NCBI RefSeq assembly: GCF_902706605.1
Contig: NZ_CACSLH010000007.1
Coordinates: 42,488-106,487 of the forward strand
Direction: 5' to 3'
Length of the DNA: 64,000 bases
Source: Enterococcus sp. CSURQ0835
GTDB taxonomy: Bacteria; Bacillota; Bacilli; Lactobacillales; Enterococcaceae
Under the pieces are notes generated by a model. The model worked only from the letters and a program-made list of their open reading frames with translations, ran no database searches and was not told the origin of the DNA. The position numbers and the translations under genes were made by a program. Shown one piece after another: positions 18,577 to 31,117 of this stretch; the stretch's first letter is position 1; every line of letters starts with the position of its first letter.

Positions 18577-18605
18577 AGCAACGAGTAAGTCGTTGCTACT
18601 TTTTT
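18577..18605 (+). terminator. Terminator-like hairpin inside the atp operon, between atpE and atpF
   Basis: AGCAACGA (18577-18584) pairs perfectly with TCGTTGCT (18590-18597), loop GTAAG, then AC and six T. It begins four bases after the atpE stop codon. No obvious new promoter follows before atpF, so it probably acts as a partial terminator or an mRNA-stabilising structure. Confidence 0.75.
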
Positions 18606-18656
18606 GCACTACTGGTTTAAATAGTAGAAAAGTTATCACAGAAAGGAAGACCGAGT

Positions 18657-19181
18657 ATGCCGAATCTAGTTATTGCCGCAGCTGTCAACACGACGCTCGG
18701 TAATCTTGTAGTTGTCACACTTTCATTTATCATCTTAGTGGCACTACTAAAAAAATTCGCTTGGGGTAGTGTGCAAGACATCCTGAAAAAGCGGGCAGAT
18801 AAGATCGCCAATGATTTAGATTCTGCAGAACAATCGCGCATCAAGGCAGCTCAATTGGCAAAAGAGCGGGAATCGCAATTGGCGAATTCGCGCAGTGATG
18901 CCGCTGAGATCATTAAAAGTGCGAAAGAAAGTGGCGAATTACGACGTCAAAATATCTTACAAGATACAAAAGACGAAGTGAGTCGGATGAAAGACAAAGC
19001 GCAAGCGGAGATCTCTGACCAACGAGAAGCCGCAATGACTTCTGTCAAAGACGACGTCGCAGACCTTTCTTTACAAATCGCAACGAAGATCTTAAATAAA
19101 GAGCTGACCGATGATACCCATCAAGATTTGATCAATGATTACATTGATAAATTAGGGACGACCAAACATGAAGCTCGATAA
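18657..19181 (+). CDS. atpF: F1F0-ATPase subunit b
   Basis: A 174-residue peripheral stalk subunit: one N-terminal membrane helix (about 12-32, LVVVTLSFIILVALLKKFAW), then a long charged coiled coil. It connects subunit a to delta and the alpha3beta3 head. ATG at 18657 has AAAGGAAG upstream. It overlaps atpH by 14 bases. The length is normal for Firmicutes. Confidence 0.95.
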   Translation: MPNLVIAAAVNTTLGNLVVVTLSFIILVALLKKFAWGSVQDILKKRADKIANDLDSAEQSRIKAAQLAKERESQLANSRSDAAEIIKSAKESGELRRQNILQDTKDEVSRMKDKAQAEISDQREAAMTSVKDDVADLSLQIATKILNKELTDDTHQDLINDYIDKLGTTKHEAR

Positions 19182-19713
19182 ATATACTGTGGGCAGACGT
19201 TACGGTAAAGCGCTGTTTGAATTGGCGATCGAAAAACAAGCGACCGAGTCTGTTTACAACGATCTAATGGTCATCCGCGAGGTGTTTACTGCCGTGCCGG
19301 ATCTAGGAAATATTTTGTCTGACGTGCGGTTGCACGCTTCAGAAAAAGAGGCCATCACAAGTAAGCTTACGAGTCAGTTTGATGGCATCGTCAAAAATTT
19401 CTTGAACGTCGTGTTCGAGTATAATCGAAGCGATGATTTGCCTTTGATGATCGATGAATATGAACACCGTTATAATGAAGCAAATAAAATCGTGCTAGGT
19501 ACTGTGAAGACAGCTGTCGCTATCGATCACAAAAAACAAGCGCAGATCGAAGCAAAAGTTGCCGAAGTATTCGGCTATCAAAAAGCTGAACTCACACCAG
19601 AAGTTGATCCAAGTATCGTTGGTGGTGTCATTGTTGAAGCCAATCATCAAGTGATTGACGGAAGCCTCGCCAGCCAGTTGAATGGCCTACGAGCAGCATT
19701 AAGTAAAAAGTAG
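19168..19713 (+). CDS. atpH: F1F0-ATPase subunit delta
   Basis: A 181-residue OSCP/delta subunit that joins the peripheral stalk to the F1 head. It begins KYTVGRRYGKALFELAIEKQ and ends with the typical VGGVIVEANHQVIDGSLA segment. It starts inside the end of atpF (14-base overlap), suggesting translational coupling. Confidence 0.95.
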   Translation: MKLDKYTVGRRYGKALFELAIEKQATESVYNDLMVIREVFTAVPDLGNILSDVRLHASEKEAITSKLTSQFDGIVKNFLNVVFEYNRSDDLPLMIDEYEHRYNEANKIVLGTVKTAVAIDHKKQAQIEAKVAEVFGYQKAELTPEVDPSIVGGVIVEANHQVIDGSLASQLNGLRAALSKK

Positions 19714-19732
19714 AGAAGAAGAGGTGAAATGA

Positions 19733-21277
<1,545 letters not shown>

Positions 21278-21294
21278 TCGAGGTGAACTAAATC

Positions 21295-23626
<2,332 letters not shown>

Positions 23627-23639
23627 GAAGAGGTGCCCG

Positions 23640-24080
23640 ATGGAAAACGAAAATAAAGACAGTCATGCGATGATGGTCAATGTCGTTACGCCAGGTGGCT
23701 TAGTCTACGAACACCATGCAACTGTTGTCGTGGCAAAAACGATCGACGGTGAGATTGGGATTTTGCCCAAGCATGCGCCGATCATTGCCCCACTTGCGAT
23801 CGATGAGGTGCGTGTCCGCCGAGCCGATGCTGATACGCATGTTGATTGGATCGCCGTTAACGGCGGGATCATGGAAGTTCGAGACAATGTTGTCAGTATC
23901 ATCGCCGACAGTGCAGAACGTGAACGGGATATCGATGTGTCACGAGCTGAACGGGCGAAACAACGGGCGGAAGAAAAAATCCGCGAAGCCAAAGCGCAAC
24001 ATGATATCGATCAATTGCGTCGAGCAGAGATTTCATTGCACCGCGCTATGAACCGAATCAAGGTTTCAAAACATCGTTAA
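23640..24080 (+). CDS. atpC: F1F0-ATPase subunit epsilon
   Basis: A 146-residue subunit: N-terminal beta sandwich ([36 protein letters not shown]) and C-terminal helical hairpin ([20 protein letters not shown]), which regulates ATP hydrolysis. Last gene of the operon, 13 bases after atpD, with GAGGTG at its start, then a strong terminator. Confidence 0.96.
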   Translation: MENENKDSHAMMVNVVTPGGLVYEHHATVVVAKTIDGEIGILPKHAPIIAPLAIDEVRVRRADADTHVDWIAVNGGIMEVRDNVVSIIADSAERERDIDVSRAERAKQRAEEKIREAKAQHDIDQLRRAEISLHRAMNRIKVSKHR

Positions 24081-24091
24081 AAATGTGAAAA

Positions 24092-24127
24092 GTAGAAACG
24101 AAGCTCATTCGTTTCTGCTTTTTTTTT
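24092..24127 (+). terminator. Terminator of the atp operon
   Basis: GTAGAAACGAA (24092-24102) pairs with TTCGTTTCTGC (24108-24118), followed by nine T. Confidence 0.93.
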
Positions 24128-24212
24128 AATCAAATGAGAGTTTGATGATTCCTAATTAGACGCAATATTTTTGTGGTTCTTGAAGAAAAAAGCTAAAGAT
24201 TGTGTTAATTAT

Positions 24213-24297
24213 TTGTTATTTTTCTAAAAAAAGGTTAAAATGTTTAATATCAAAGTATTTATAAAACAATGAAGTTGACTTTGATAGTGTTTTTTTT
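24213..24297 (+). ncRNA. Candidate short transcript: promoter, hairpin and T run
   Basis: TTGTTA (24213-24218) and TAAAAT (24236-24241) are 17 bases apart. About seven bases later TATCAAAGT (24248-24256) can pair perfectly with ACTTTGATA (24278-24286), and eight T follow at 24290-24297. This would yield an RNA of about 50 bases or an attenuated leader for the downstream gene, which also has its own extended -10 (TGCTATAAT, 24341-24349). No known RNA family recognised. Confidence 0.4.
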
Positions 24298-24380
24298 AGC
24301 CGCTTCCCGAGGATTGTTCGTTCTCCTTTCTGAAAAATTGTGCTATAATTCGATTGTTGATTTTCTGGAAGGAGAAAAGC

Positions 24381-24614
24381 ATGCAAGTTTATGGGATTGA
24401 TGCGATCATTCGAATCGTATCACATTTGGCTTTTATTTATTTGGCGTTTTGGTCGCTGCGCTCATTGCGAGTAGAAAATATATTCAAAGCATTTCATGAG
24501 ACGCAAGTTCGACTGGCTATCACGATGTTAGCGATCGTCATCGGCTTTACTTGTAGTACTTTTTTTCTCGAAATCATAATCTTATGCAAAAATATATTTT
24601 TTACCTTACAGTAA
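24381..24614 (+). CDS. DUF1146 (YwzB-like) membrane protein
   Basis: A 77-residue protein with two membrane helices (about 10-28 and 42-70), of the DUF1146/YwzB family, whose function is unknown. The gene sits between the atp operon and murA in Bacilli generally, which supports the call. ATG at 24381 has GGAAGGAG upstream; TGCTATAAT at 24341-24349 is a good extended -10 promoter. It is probably co-transcribed with murA, about 75 bases further on. Confidence 0.85.
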   Translation: MQVYGIDAIIRIVSHLAFIYLAFWSLRSLRVENIFKAFHETQVRLAITMLAIVIGFTCSTFFLEIIILCKNIFFTLQ

Positions 24615-24689
24615 GACGCGGTACATAAAAAACGAAAAAAGAGACGAAAATGAATGGAATCGGTTAGAGATTTTTTTGGAGGGGACATA

Positions 24690-25991
24690 ATGGAAGAAAT
24701 CATTGTTCGTGGTGGGAACAAATTACAAGGGACAGTTGAGATCGAAGGCGCAAAAAATGCGGTTTTGCCTATCTTAGCTGCTGCTTTATTAGCAGAAGAA
24801 GGAACGACGGAATTGACAAATGTTCCGATTTTATCGGATGTCTATACGATGAATCAAGTGATTCGTGGTTTGAATACGACCGTCGGGTTTGATGAAAAAA
24901 CTAAATCTGTGCATATCGATGCATCACAACCGTTAGCGATCGAAGCACCTTATGAGTATGTCAGCCAGATGCGGGCATCGATCGTTGTGATGGGACCACT
25001 TTTAGCACGGAATGGTCATGCGAAAGTTGCGATGCCAGGTGGTTGCGCGATCGGTAAACGTCCAATCGATCTTCACTTGAAAGGTTTCCAGGCGTTAGGG
25101 GCGACGATCAATCAAGCAAGTGGTTATATTGAAGCGTATGCGGATCAATTGATCGGCACGACGATCTATTTAGATTTCCCAAGTGTTGGTGCTACCCAAA
25201 ATATTATGATGGCCGCAGTCAAAGCAAAAGGTACGACGGTGATCGAAAATGTTGCCCGTGAACCTGAGATCGTTGACTTAGCGAATTTCTTAAACAAGAT
25301 GGGTGCACAAGTCTTTGGAGCTGGAACAGAAACGATGCGAATCGAAGGCGTGGAGCACTTGCATGCGGTTGAACACGCGATCGTGCAAGACCGGATCGAA
25401 GCGGGGACATTCATGATTGCTGCAGCGATGACTGAAGGAAACATCTTGATCGAAGATGCGATTTCAGAACACAACCGACCATTGATCTCTAAACTGATCG
25501 AGATGGGTGTTGAGATCCACGAAGAAGCAACTGGTTTACGCGTGATCGGACCAAAACACATCCGACCAACTGACGTGAAGACAATGCCTCATCCTGGTTT
25601 TCCAACTGATATGCAAGCGCAAATGACAGCGATCCAAACAGTCGCTGAAGGAACGAGCACGACAGTGGAAACAGTTTTTGAAAATCGATTCCAACATTTA
25701 GAAGAGATGCGTCGCATGAATGCTGATGTTACGATCGATAATAATGTGGCACTGATTAAAGGCCATACTAACTTGCAAGGCGCTGAAGTCTATGCGACAG
25801 ATCTACGGGCTGCTGCAGCTTTAGTGTTGGCTGGTTTACGAGCAGACGGAATTACCCGCGTTCGGAATTTAAAATATTTAGACCGTGGTTATTATCAATT
25901 CCACACGAAGTTACAACAACTGGGAGCTGATGTGGATCGCGTTGACAGCGAGACAGGTAAATCAGTGGATGAAGCTGTTGTAACAGCTTAA
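24690..25991 (+). CDS. murA: UDP-N-acetylglucosamine 1-carboxyvinyltransferase
   Basis: A 433-residue enzyme for the first committed step of peptidoglycan synthesis: transfer of enolpyruvate from PEP to UDP-GlcNAc. Lys22-Asn23 (EGAKNAVLP) and the catalytic Cys119 ([15 protein letters not shown]) are present, so it should be fosfomycin-sensitive. The position after atpC and the ywzB-like gene suggests the MurAA (MurA1) paralogue. ATG at 24690 has GGAGGGG upstream; an in-frame ATG at 24654 is upstream of that site. Confidence 0.96.
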   Translation: MEEIIVRGGNKLQGTVEIEGAKNAVLPILAAALLAEEGTTELTNVPILSDVYTMNQVIRGLNTTVGFDEKTKSVHIDASQPLAIEAPYEYVSQMRASIVVMGPLLARNGHAKVAMPGGCAIGKRPIDLHLKGFQALGATINQASGYIEAYADQLIGTTIYLDFPSVGATQNIMMAAVKAKGTTVIENVAREPEIVDLANFLNKMGAQVFGAGTETMRIEGVEHLHAVEHAIVQDRIEAGTFMIAAAMTEGNILIEDAISEHNRPLISKLIEMGVEIHEEATGLRVIGPKHIRPTDVKTMPHPGFPTDMQAQMTAIQTVAEGTSTTVETVFENRFQHLEEMRRMNADVTIDNNVALIKGHTNLQGAEVYATDLRAAAALVLAGLRADGITRVRNLKYLDRGYYQFHTKLQQLGADVDRVDSETGKSVDEAVVTA

Positions 25992-26002
25992 GGAGTGTCA
26001 GT

Positions 26003-26188
26003 ATGAGTACCAGCAGTGTCAGAGAACAAATTTTAAAATCTTTAATTCGACTCGTCATTATTTTACTCGTCGGGATCTTGTTGTTTGTAATCGGCAGCAT
26101 GATCGGCTACGGTGCAATGGGTGGCGGTAATCCGTTTGAAGTGTTGATGCCGCATGTGTGGCGTCATATCATGGAGTTTGTTCGATAA
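26003..26188 (+). CDS. epuA: EpuA-like small membrane protein
   Basis: A 61-residue protein with one membrane helix (about 15-40, LIRLVIILLVGILLFVIGSM) and a short C-terminal tail. It matches the EpuA family, often annotated misleadingly as an RNA polymerase beta subunit. It lies 12 bases after murA, its usual neighbour in Lactobacillales. Function unknown. A terminator follows. Confidence 0.8.
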   Translation: MSTSSVREQILKSLIRLVIILLVGILLFVIGSMIGYGAMGGGNPFEVLMPHVWRHIMEFVR

Positions 26189-26217
26189 AAAGTTGCGGCG
26201 AGTTTGCCGCAACTTTT
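26188..26217 (+). terminator. Terminator of murA-epuA
   Basis: AAGTTGCGGC pairs with GCCGCAACTT around a six-base loop, with flanking A and T runs; may work both ways. Confidence 0.92.
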
Positions 26218-26272
26218 TTGCTTAGAAGAGAAATTTTTTGTGTTGTTTGATTTTTAGAAAGAAGGATATTGG

Positions 26273-26548
26273 GTGAAAAAAATTTTGATCGCACCGGTAC
26301 GTTTTTATCAGCGTTTTATCTCGCCGTTGTTTCCGCCTAGTTGTCGTTACTATCCGACGTGCTCAGCTTATATGATCACGGCGATCGAAGTTCACGGCGC
26401 ATTGAAAGGGCTCTTGATGGGGATCGCTCGCATTTTGCGGTGTCAACCGTTTGCAAAAGGCGGTTTGGATTATGTCCCTCAGCACTTTTCATTGAAAAAA
26501 AATGTTGTCGATGAGACGCGACCTGATTACCAAGGAGGTAACGCATGA
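26273..26548 (+). CDS. yidD: Membrane protein insertion efficiency factor YidD
   Basis: A 91-residue YidD. The signature [21 protein letters not shown] with its conserved cysteines, an N-terminal amphipathic stretch ([17 protein letters not shown]) and the later Cys in [12 protein letters not shown] are present. It aids insertion of membrane proteins by YidC. The start is GTG at 26273 with AAGGATAT upstream. Its TGA overlaps the ATG of the next gene (ATGA). Confidence 0.94.
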   Translation: MKKILIAPVRFYQRFISPLFPPSCRYYPTCSAYMITAIEVHGALKGLLMGIARILRCQPFAKGGLDYVPQHFSLKKNVVDETRPDYQGGNA

Positions 26549-26991
26549 TCAAATTGAAAACGACTGAAGCAATCCCGTGGGAACTTTTGCTGTTAGCTGA
26601 TCCGGAAAGAAAAAAAGTTGCCGCTTACTTACCAACGAGCCAGCTGTTGCTGTTTGAAAAATCTGGTCAAACGGTAGGCGTATTAGTGTACCAAGAGCGA
26701 GAAACAGAAATTGAATTAATGAATCTCGCCGTGGCACCAGCTTTTCAACGACAAGGCATCGCAAGTCAGCTGATCGATCACTTTTTACAATTGTGTCGGA
26801 ATTGTTCGCAAACATTGGTGGTGAAAACAGGCGAGATCCCACCTGGACCGCTAGCATTGTATCAGCAAAAAGGTTTTGTCGTGTGCGAGCGAGTAAAAAA
26901 TTATTTTGTAGAACAGTACACTGAGCCGATCATGGAAGATGGGCAACGTCTGCGAGACCAACTAATCTTAAAACGAGCAGCTTCGAAATGA
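26545..26991 (+). CDS. GNAT family N-acetyltransferase
   Basis: A 148-residue acetyltransferase. The core motif [22 protein letters not shown] carries the acetyl-CoA loop (QRQGIA), followed by the C-terminal [16 protein letters not shown] segment. The substrate is unknown; the layout resembles small amino-group or ribosomal-protein acetylases. Translation is coupled to yidD by a four-base overlap. The stop codon lies inside the terminator hairpin. Confidence 0.88.
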   Translation: MIKLKTTEAIPWELLLLADPERKKVAAYLPTSQLLLFEKSGQTVGVLVYQERETEIELMNLAVAPAFQRQGIASQLIDHFLQLCRNCSQTLVVKTGEIPPGPLALYQQKGFVVCERVKNYFVEQYTEPIMEDGQRLRDQLILKRAASK

Positions 26992-27008
26992 AGTTGCTCG
27001 TTTTTTTG
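26972..27008 (+). terminator. Terminator of yidD-GNAT
   Basis: AACGAGCAGCTTC pairs with GAAGTTGCTCGTT, followed by seven T; the hairpin overlaps the end of the coding region. Confidence 0.88.
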
Positions 27009-27142
27009 CTGTGATAAAAGGGAGTTGCGCTTTTTAGCAAGACTTGCTTTTTATTGTTCAATAGATGATTCTTTTTTGAAAAAATGGAAAAGAGTTTCTG
27101 CGATAACAACTGCCTTTTTATCTTTTTGTTTTCAGTTGTTAA

Positions 27143-27189
27143 AATATTCAGAAAATTCTGTTGACAGTTTTTGATTTTTGTTTTATTAT
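27143..27189 (+). promoter_or_regulatory. Promoter of livJHMGF with a CodY-like box
   Basis: AATATTCAGAAAATT at 27143-27157 matches the CodY consensus AATTTTCWGAAAATT at 14 of 15 positions. It ends three bases before a near-perfect promoter: TTGACA (27161-27166), 17 bases, TATTAT (27184-27189). CodY senses branched-chain amino acids, so repression of this importer when isoleucine is plentiful is the expected behaviour. Confidence 0.75.
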
Positions 27190-27229
27190 TCTTTACATCA
27201 CTAAGAGAGAACGACTGGGAGGAATCAAA

Positions 27230-28405
27230 ATGAAAAAACGAACATTTGCGGCCGTGGCTGCCGGTCTATTTTTATTTGCTGCGTGTGGCTCACCGACGGC
27301 AAAAGGCAATAATAGTGCCAGCAACAATGATAAGGACAGCAAAACGGTCAAGCTAGGCGTCAACATGGAACTTTCTGGAGCAGCTGCAGCTTATGGCGGT
27401 GCTGAAAAAGAAGGGATCGACTTAGCAGTTGACCAAATCAATCAAGACGGCGGCGTGTTAGGTAAAAAAATCCAAGTCGTTAGCAAAGATAATAAATCAG
27501 ACAACAATGAAGCAGCGTCAGTTGCAGCCAACTTGACGACAAAAGATCAAGTCGCAGCGATCGTCGGACCGGCAACGTCGGGCGCGACTAAAGCGGTCTT
27601 GCCAAATATCACGAAAGCGCAAGTTCCAACTGTAACACCTTCTGGGACTGACGATGCGATCACGAAACAAAAAGGCAAAGTGCAGCCTTACATCTTCCGG
27701 TCTTGTTTCCAAGATAGTTTCCAAGGTGTCGTGTTGGCGAAATACGCTGAAGACAATATGAAAGCTTCGAAAGCTGTGATCTTAGGAGATAACTCGAGCG
27801 ATTACGCGATCGGATTAGCAAAAGCGTTCAAGAAGACGTACAAAGGGGAAGTCGTTGATGAAGAAAACTTCACGGCTGGTGATAAAGATTTCCAAGCGAC
27901 TTTAACGAAAATCAAAAACAAAGATTTCGATGTGTTGTTCATCCCAGGTTACTACACTGAAGCGGGCTTGATCATCAAGCAAGCACGTGAGATGGGAATC
28001 GACAAACCGATCATTGGTGCCGATGGTTTCGGTGATGAAAAATTAGTCGATACAGCTGGGGCTAGCAATGTTTCAAATGTCTTTTACACGGGTCACTTTT
28101 CAACGAAAGCTCCAGCCACAGACAAAGTTGAACCATTCATCAAAGCGTTTAAAGAAAAATACAATCAAGAACCTTCTTCATTCAACGCGCTAGGTTACGA
28201 TGCTGTTTATATGATCAAACAAGCGATTGAAGATCAAAAATCAGCAAGTCCCGCAGCGATCACTAAAGGCTTGGCGAACTTGAAAGGTTTCGTCGGGGTA
28301 ACAGGTGAGATGACGATGGATAAAAATCACAACCCAGAAAAATCAGCGGTTGTCCTTGGCTTGACCGATGGAAAAGAATCTTCTGCTGAAACAGTCAAAC
28401 CTTAA
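27230..28405 (+). CDS. livJ: Branched-chain amino-acid ABC transporter, substrate-binding lipoprotein
   Basis: A 391-residue lipoprotein with a lipobox ending at Cys19 (GLFLFAAC). It has a type I periplasmic-binding fold (KLGVNMELSGAAAAYGGAEK, AIVGPATSGATKAVLP, then the SFNALGYDAVYM region). It captures Leu/Ile/Val or related amino acids outside the membrane. ATG at 27230 has GGGAGGA upstream; a reading that begins at 27161 would start on the -35 box and is rejected. A hairpin separates it from livH, which may raise its level relative to the membrane components. Confidence 0.92.
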   Translation: MKKRTFAAVAAGLFLFAACGSPTAKGNNSASNNDKDSKTVKLGVNMELSGAAAAYGGAEKEGIDLAVDQINQDGGVLGKKIQVVSKDNKSDNNEAASVAANLTTKDQVAAIVGPATSGATKAVLPNITKAQVPTVTPSGTDDAITKQKGKVQPYIFRSCFQDSFQGVVLAKYAEDNMKASKAVILGDNSSDYAIGLAKAFKKTYKGEVVDEENFTAGDKDFQATLTKIKNKDFDVLFIPGYYTEAGLIIKQAREMGIDKPIIGADGFGDEKLVDTAGASNVSNVFYTGHFSTKAPATDKVEPFIKAFKEKYNQEPSSFNALGYDAVYMIKQAIEDQKSASPAAITKGLANLKGFVGVTGEMTMDKNHNPEKSAVVLGLTDGKESSAETVKP

Positions 28406-28423
28406 CAAAACCGTTTAAGCGGA

Positions 28424-28470
28424 AAAAAGAGGGATTGGAACATGACTATTGTCCCAATCTCTTTATTTTT
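28424..28470 (+). terminator. Hairpin with T run between livJ and livH
   Basis: An AAAGAG-ATTGG-ACA arm (with a GG bulge) pairs with TGT-CCAAT-CTCTTT, followed by ATTTTT. As the rest of the operon has no clear promoter of its own, partial termination is likely. Confidence 0.65.
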
Positions 28471-28497
28471 GAAGAAAGATGAGAGAGTGTGATCGAG

Positions 28498-29376
28498 ATG
28501 GAAATATTTATTCAACAACTAGTCAACGGGCTATTTCTCGGCAGTATTTATGCTTTGATGGCGCTCGGTTATACGATGGTGTACGGCATCATCAAATTGA
28601 TCAACTTCGCCCATGGTGACATTTATATGATCGGGTCATTCATCGGCTACTTTTTATTAAATCAGTTTCACATCGGTTTTTTCCCGGCGATGCTCTTATC
28701 GATGGTCGGTAGTGCAATCTTGGGAATGCTGATCGAATTTTTAGCGTATCGGCCTTTACGAAATTCCACGCGGATCGCAGCGTTGATCACAGCGATCGGG
28801 GTTTCTTATTTACTGCAAAATACGATGATTTATTTCTTTAGTTCTAATACACGACCGTTTCCGCAAGTCATCAAATTAAAAACGTATCACTTAGGCTTTT
28901 TGAATATTTCAAATATCCAAATTTTGATTTTAGTCGTGTCATTAGCATTGATGATCTTATTGAATCTGATCGTGCAAAAAACGAAGATCGGAAAAGCGAT
29001 GCGTGCCGTGAGTGTCGATACGGATGCCGCGCAACTGATGGGGATCAATGTCGATCGGACGATTTCGTTTACATTTGCGATGGGTTCGGCATTAGCCGCT
29101 GCTGGTGGGATGATGATCGGCTTGTATTATAACTCTATCGATCCGATGATGGGATACATTCCCGGGATGAAATCATTTATCGCAGCTGTTTTAGGTGGGA
29201 TCGGTGTGATCCCAGGTGCTGCGATCGGTGGCTTTGTGATCGGCTTGATCGAAACGATCACGACTGCACTTGGCTTTTCGGATTTCAAAGATGCCGTCGT
29301 GTACGCCGTTTTGATCTTGATCTTATTGGTCAAACCAGCGGGGATCTTAGGCAAAAATATCAAAGAGAAAGTGTAG
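28498..29376 (+). CDS. livH: Branched-chain amino-acid ABC transporter permease LivH
   Basis: A 292-residue permease with about eight membrane helices. The family signatures ALGYTMVYGIIKLINFAHGD near the start and FIAAVLGGIGVIPGA near the end are present. It forms the channel with LivM. I use the ATG at 28498; a GTG at 28489 is an equally possible start, as the ribosome-binding site (GAGAGAG) is weak for both. livM follows directly. Confidence 0.92.
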   Translation: MEIFIQQLVNGLFLGSIYALMALGYTMVYGIIKLINFAHGDIYMIGSFIGYFLLNQFHIGFFPAMLLSMVGSAILGMLIEFLAYRPLRNSTRIAALITAIGVSYLLQNTMIYFFSSNTRPFPQVIKLKTYHLGFLNISNIQILILVVSLALMILLNLIVQKTKIGKAMRAVSVDTDAAQLMGINVDRTISFTFAMGSALAAAGGMMIGLYYNSIDPMMGYIPGMKSFIAAVLGGIGVIPGAAIGGFVIGLIETITTALGFSDFKDAVVYAVLILILLVKPAGILGKNIKEKV

Positions 29377-29385
29377 GTGGATCAA

Positions 29386-30360
29386 ATGAAAAAGAATTTA
29401 CGTTACAATTTGATTTGGCTTGCGCTGATCATTTTAGGTTATGCAGTTCTTTATGGTTTGTACTCAGCTGGTCTGGTCAATTTGTTTTTAGATAATATTT
29501 TAGTACAGATCGGGATCAATGTGATCTTAGCAGTTGGTTTGAACTTGATCATCGGGATCTCAGGCCAATTTTCATTGGGGCATGCGGGCTTTATGGCGAT
29601 CGGTGCTTATGCGGCTGCGCTAGTTTCCATGAAGTTACCTACATACGGCGGCTTTTTTATCGGCATGGCGGTAGGCGTCGTCTTAGCCGGGGGCGTGGCC
29701 TTTGTCGTTGGGATGCCGACATTGCGGTTGAAAGGTGACTACTTGGCGATTGCGACATTAGGGGTAGCGGAGATCATTCGAATCTTGATCATCAACTTCA
29801 AAGGGATCACCAATGGACCATCAGGCTTGTTCGGGATTTTGCCGTTTGTGGATTGGCAAATGGTCTACGGCTTTTTGGCGATCACCACTTTGATCGTCGT
29901 TAACTACATCCATTCAGGAGCTGGGCGAGCAACCTTAGCGATTCGCGAAGATGAGATCGCCGCAGAATCAATGGGCGTCAATACGACGAAATATAAAGTC
30001 GTGGCCTTCACGTTAGGTGCGATCACAGCTAGCATTGCCGGTTCACTTTACGCGGGTTACTTGCAATCGATCGCACCTAAAGATTTTGCCTTTACGAAAT
30101 CCGTCGACATTTTGATCATGGTGGTACTAGGCGGGATCGGTAGTGTGACGGGAAGTTTTATCGCGGCGATCTTATTAGGGATCTTAAATATGTATTTACA
30201 AGACTTTGGTGCGTTGCGGATGATCATCTATGCGTTAGCTTTGATCATCATCATGATCTTCAAACCAAGTGGCTTATTAGGAACCAAAGAATTTTCAGTG
30301 AAAAAAATCTGGCACAAATTTAGCAAAGGAGATGACCAAAATGCCTCTGTTGGAAATTAA
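29386..30360 (+). CDS. livM: Branched-chain amino-acid ABC transporter permease LivM
   Basis: A 324-residue permease partner of LivH. Conserved segments are LNLIIGISGQFSLGHAGFMAIGAYA and MVVLGGIGSVTGSFIAA. ATG at 29386 is five bases after GTAGGTGG; an in-frame GTG at 29377 lies on that site. It overlaps livG by 20 bases. Confidence 0.93.
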   Translation: MKKNLRYNLIWLALIILGYAVLYGLYSAGLVNLFLDNILVQIGINVILAVGLNLIIGISGQFSLGHAGFMAIGAYAAALVSMKLPTYGGFFIGMAVGVVLAGGVAFVVGMPTLRLKGDYLAIATLGVAEIIRILIINFKGITNGPSGLFGILPFVDWQMVYGFLAITTLIVVNYIHSGAGRATLAIREDEIAAESMGVNTTKYKVVAFTLGAITASIAGSLYAGYLQSIAPKDFAFTKSVDILIMVVLGGIGSVTGSFIAAILLGILNMYLQDFGALRMIIYALALIIIMIFKPSGLLGTKEFSVKKIWHKFSKGDDQNASVGN

Positions 30361-31117
30361 AGCCTTAACGAAAAACTTCGGCGGCTTGGCGGCTGTCTCA
30401 AATGTCGATATGACGCTAGATCAAGATCAGTTAGTCGGATTGATCGGACCAAACGGCGCAGGGAAAACGACACTGTTTAACTTGATCACCGGTGTCTATG
30501 AACCTAGTGAAGGGGATGTGTTATTAGAAGCAGATGGCAAAGTGCAACGCTTGAATGGTGAGAAGCCGTATCACATCGCCGATCTTGGGTTGAGCCGAAC
30601 TTTCCAAAATATTCGACTGTTCAAAGATCTCAGCGTGTTAGACAATGTGCTGATCGCGATGAACAGTAAAAATAAAGAAGGCTTTGTGGCGAGTGTCTTA
30701 CGCTTGCCGAAATTTTATCAAAAAGAATCAGAGATGCGGGCAGAGGCGCGACGTTTGCTAGAAATTTTTGACCTGCAAGCTAAAGCCGAAAATTTAGCGC
30801 GTAATTTACCTTATGGGGAACAGCGGCGACTAGAGATTGTTCGAGCGCTGGCGACGAAACCTAAAATTTTATTTTTAGATGAGCCGGCAGCTGGGATGAA
30901 TCCACAAGAAACTGCAGAGTTGACGGAATTGATCCGTAAGATCCAAAAAGAATTTCATATCACGATCTTATTGATCGAACACGATATGAGTTTAGTCATG
31001 GAAGTCTGTGAACGGATCTATGTGTTAGAGTACGGTCGGATCTTAGCTGAAGGGACTCCCGCTGAGATCAAATCTAATCCAGAAGTAATCAAAGCGTATC
31101 TAGGAGGTGACTTGTAA
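30341..31117 (+). CDS. livG: Branched-chain amino-acid ABC transporter ATPase LivG
   Basis: A 258-residue ATPase. Walker A GPNGAGKTT, signature LPYGEQRRLEI and Walker B ILFLDEPAAGMNP are intact, as is the H-loop (IEHDMSLV). The C-terminal EGTPAEI...AYLG tail is typical of LivG/LivF. ATG at 30341 is nine bases after AAAGGAG; an ATG at 30332 directly abuts the site. Confidence 0.95.
   Translation: MPLLEIKALTKNFGGLAAVSNVDMTLDQDQLVGLIGPNGAGKTTLFNLITGVYEPSEGDVLLEADGKVQRLNGEKPYHIADLGLSRTFQNIRLFKDLSVLDNVLIAMNSKNKEGFVASVLRLPKFYQKESEMRAEARRLLEIFDLQAKAENLARNLPYGEQRRLEIVRALATKPKILFLDEPAAGMNPQETAELTELIRKIQKEFHITILLIEHDMSLVMEVCERIYVLEYGRILAEGTPAEIKSNPEVIKAYLGGDL

Noticed and set aside
27161..27229. Longer reading of livJ from a TTG at 27161
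   Set aside because: The TTG is part of the -35 box TTGACA; the lipoprotein signal and the GGGAGGA site place the start at 27230.
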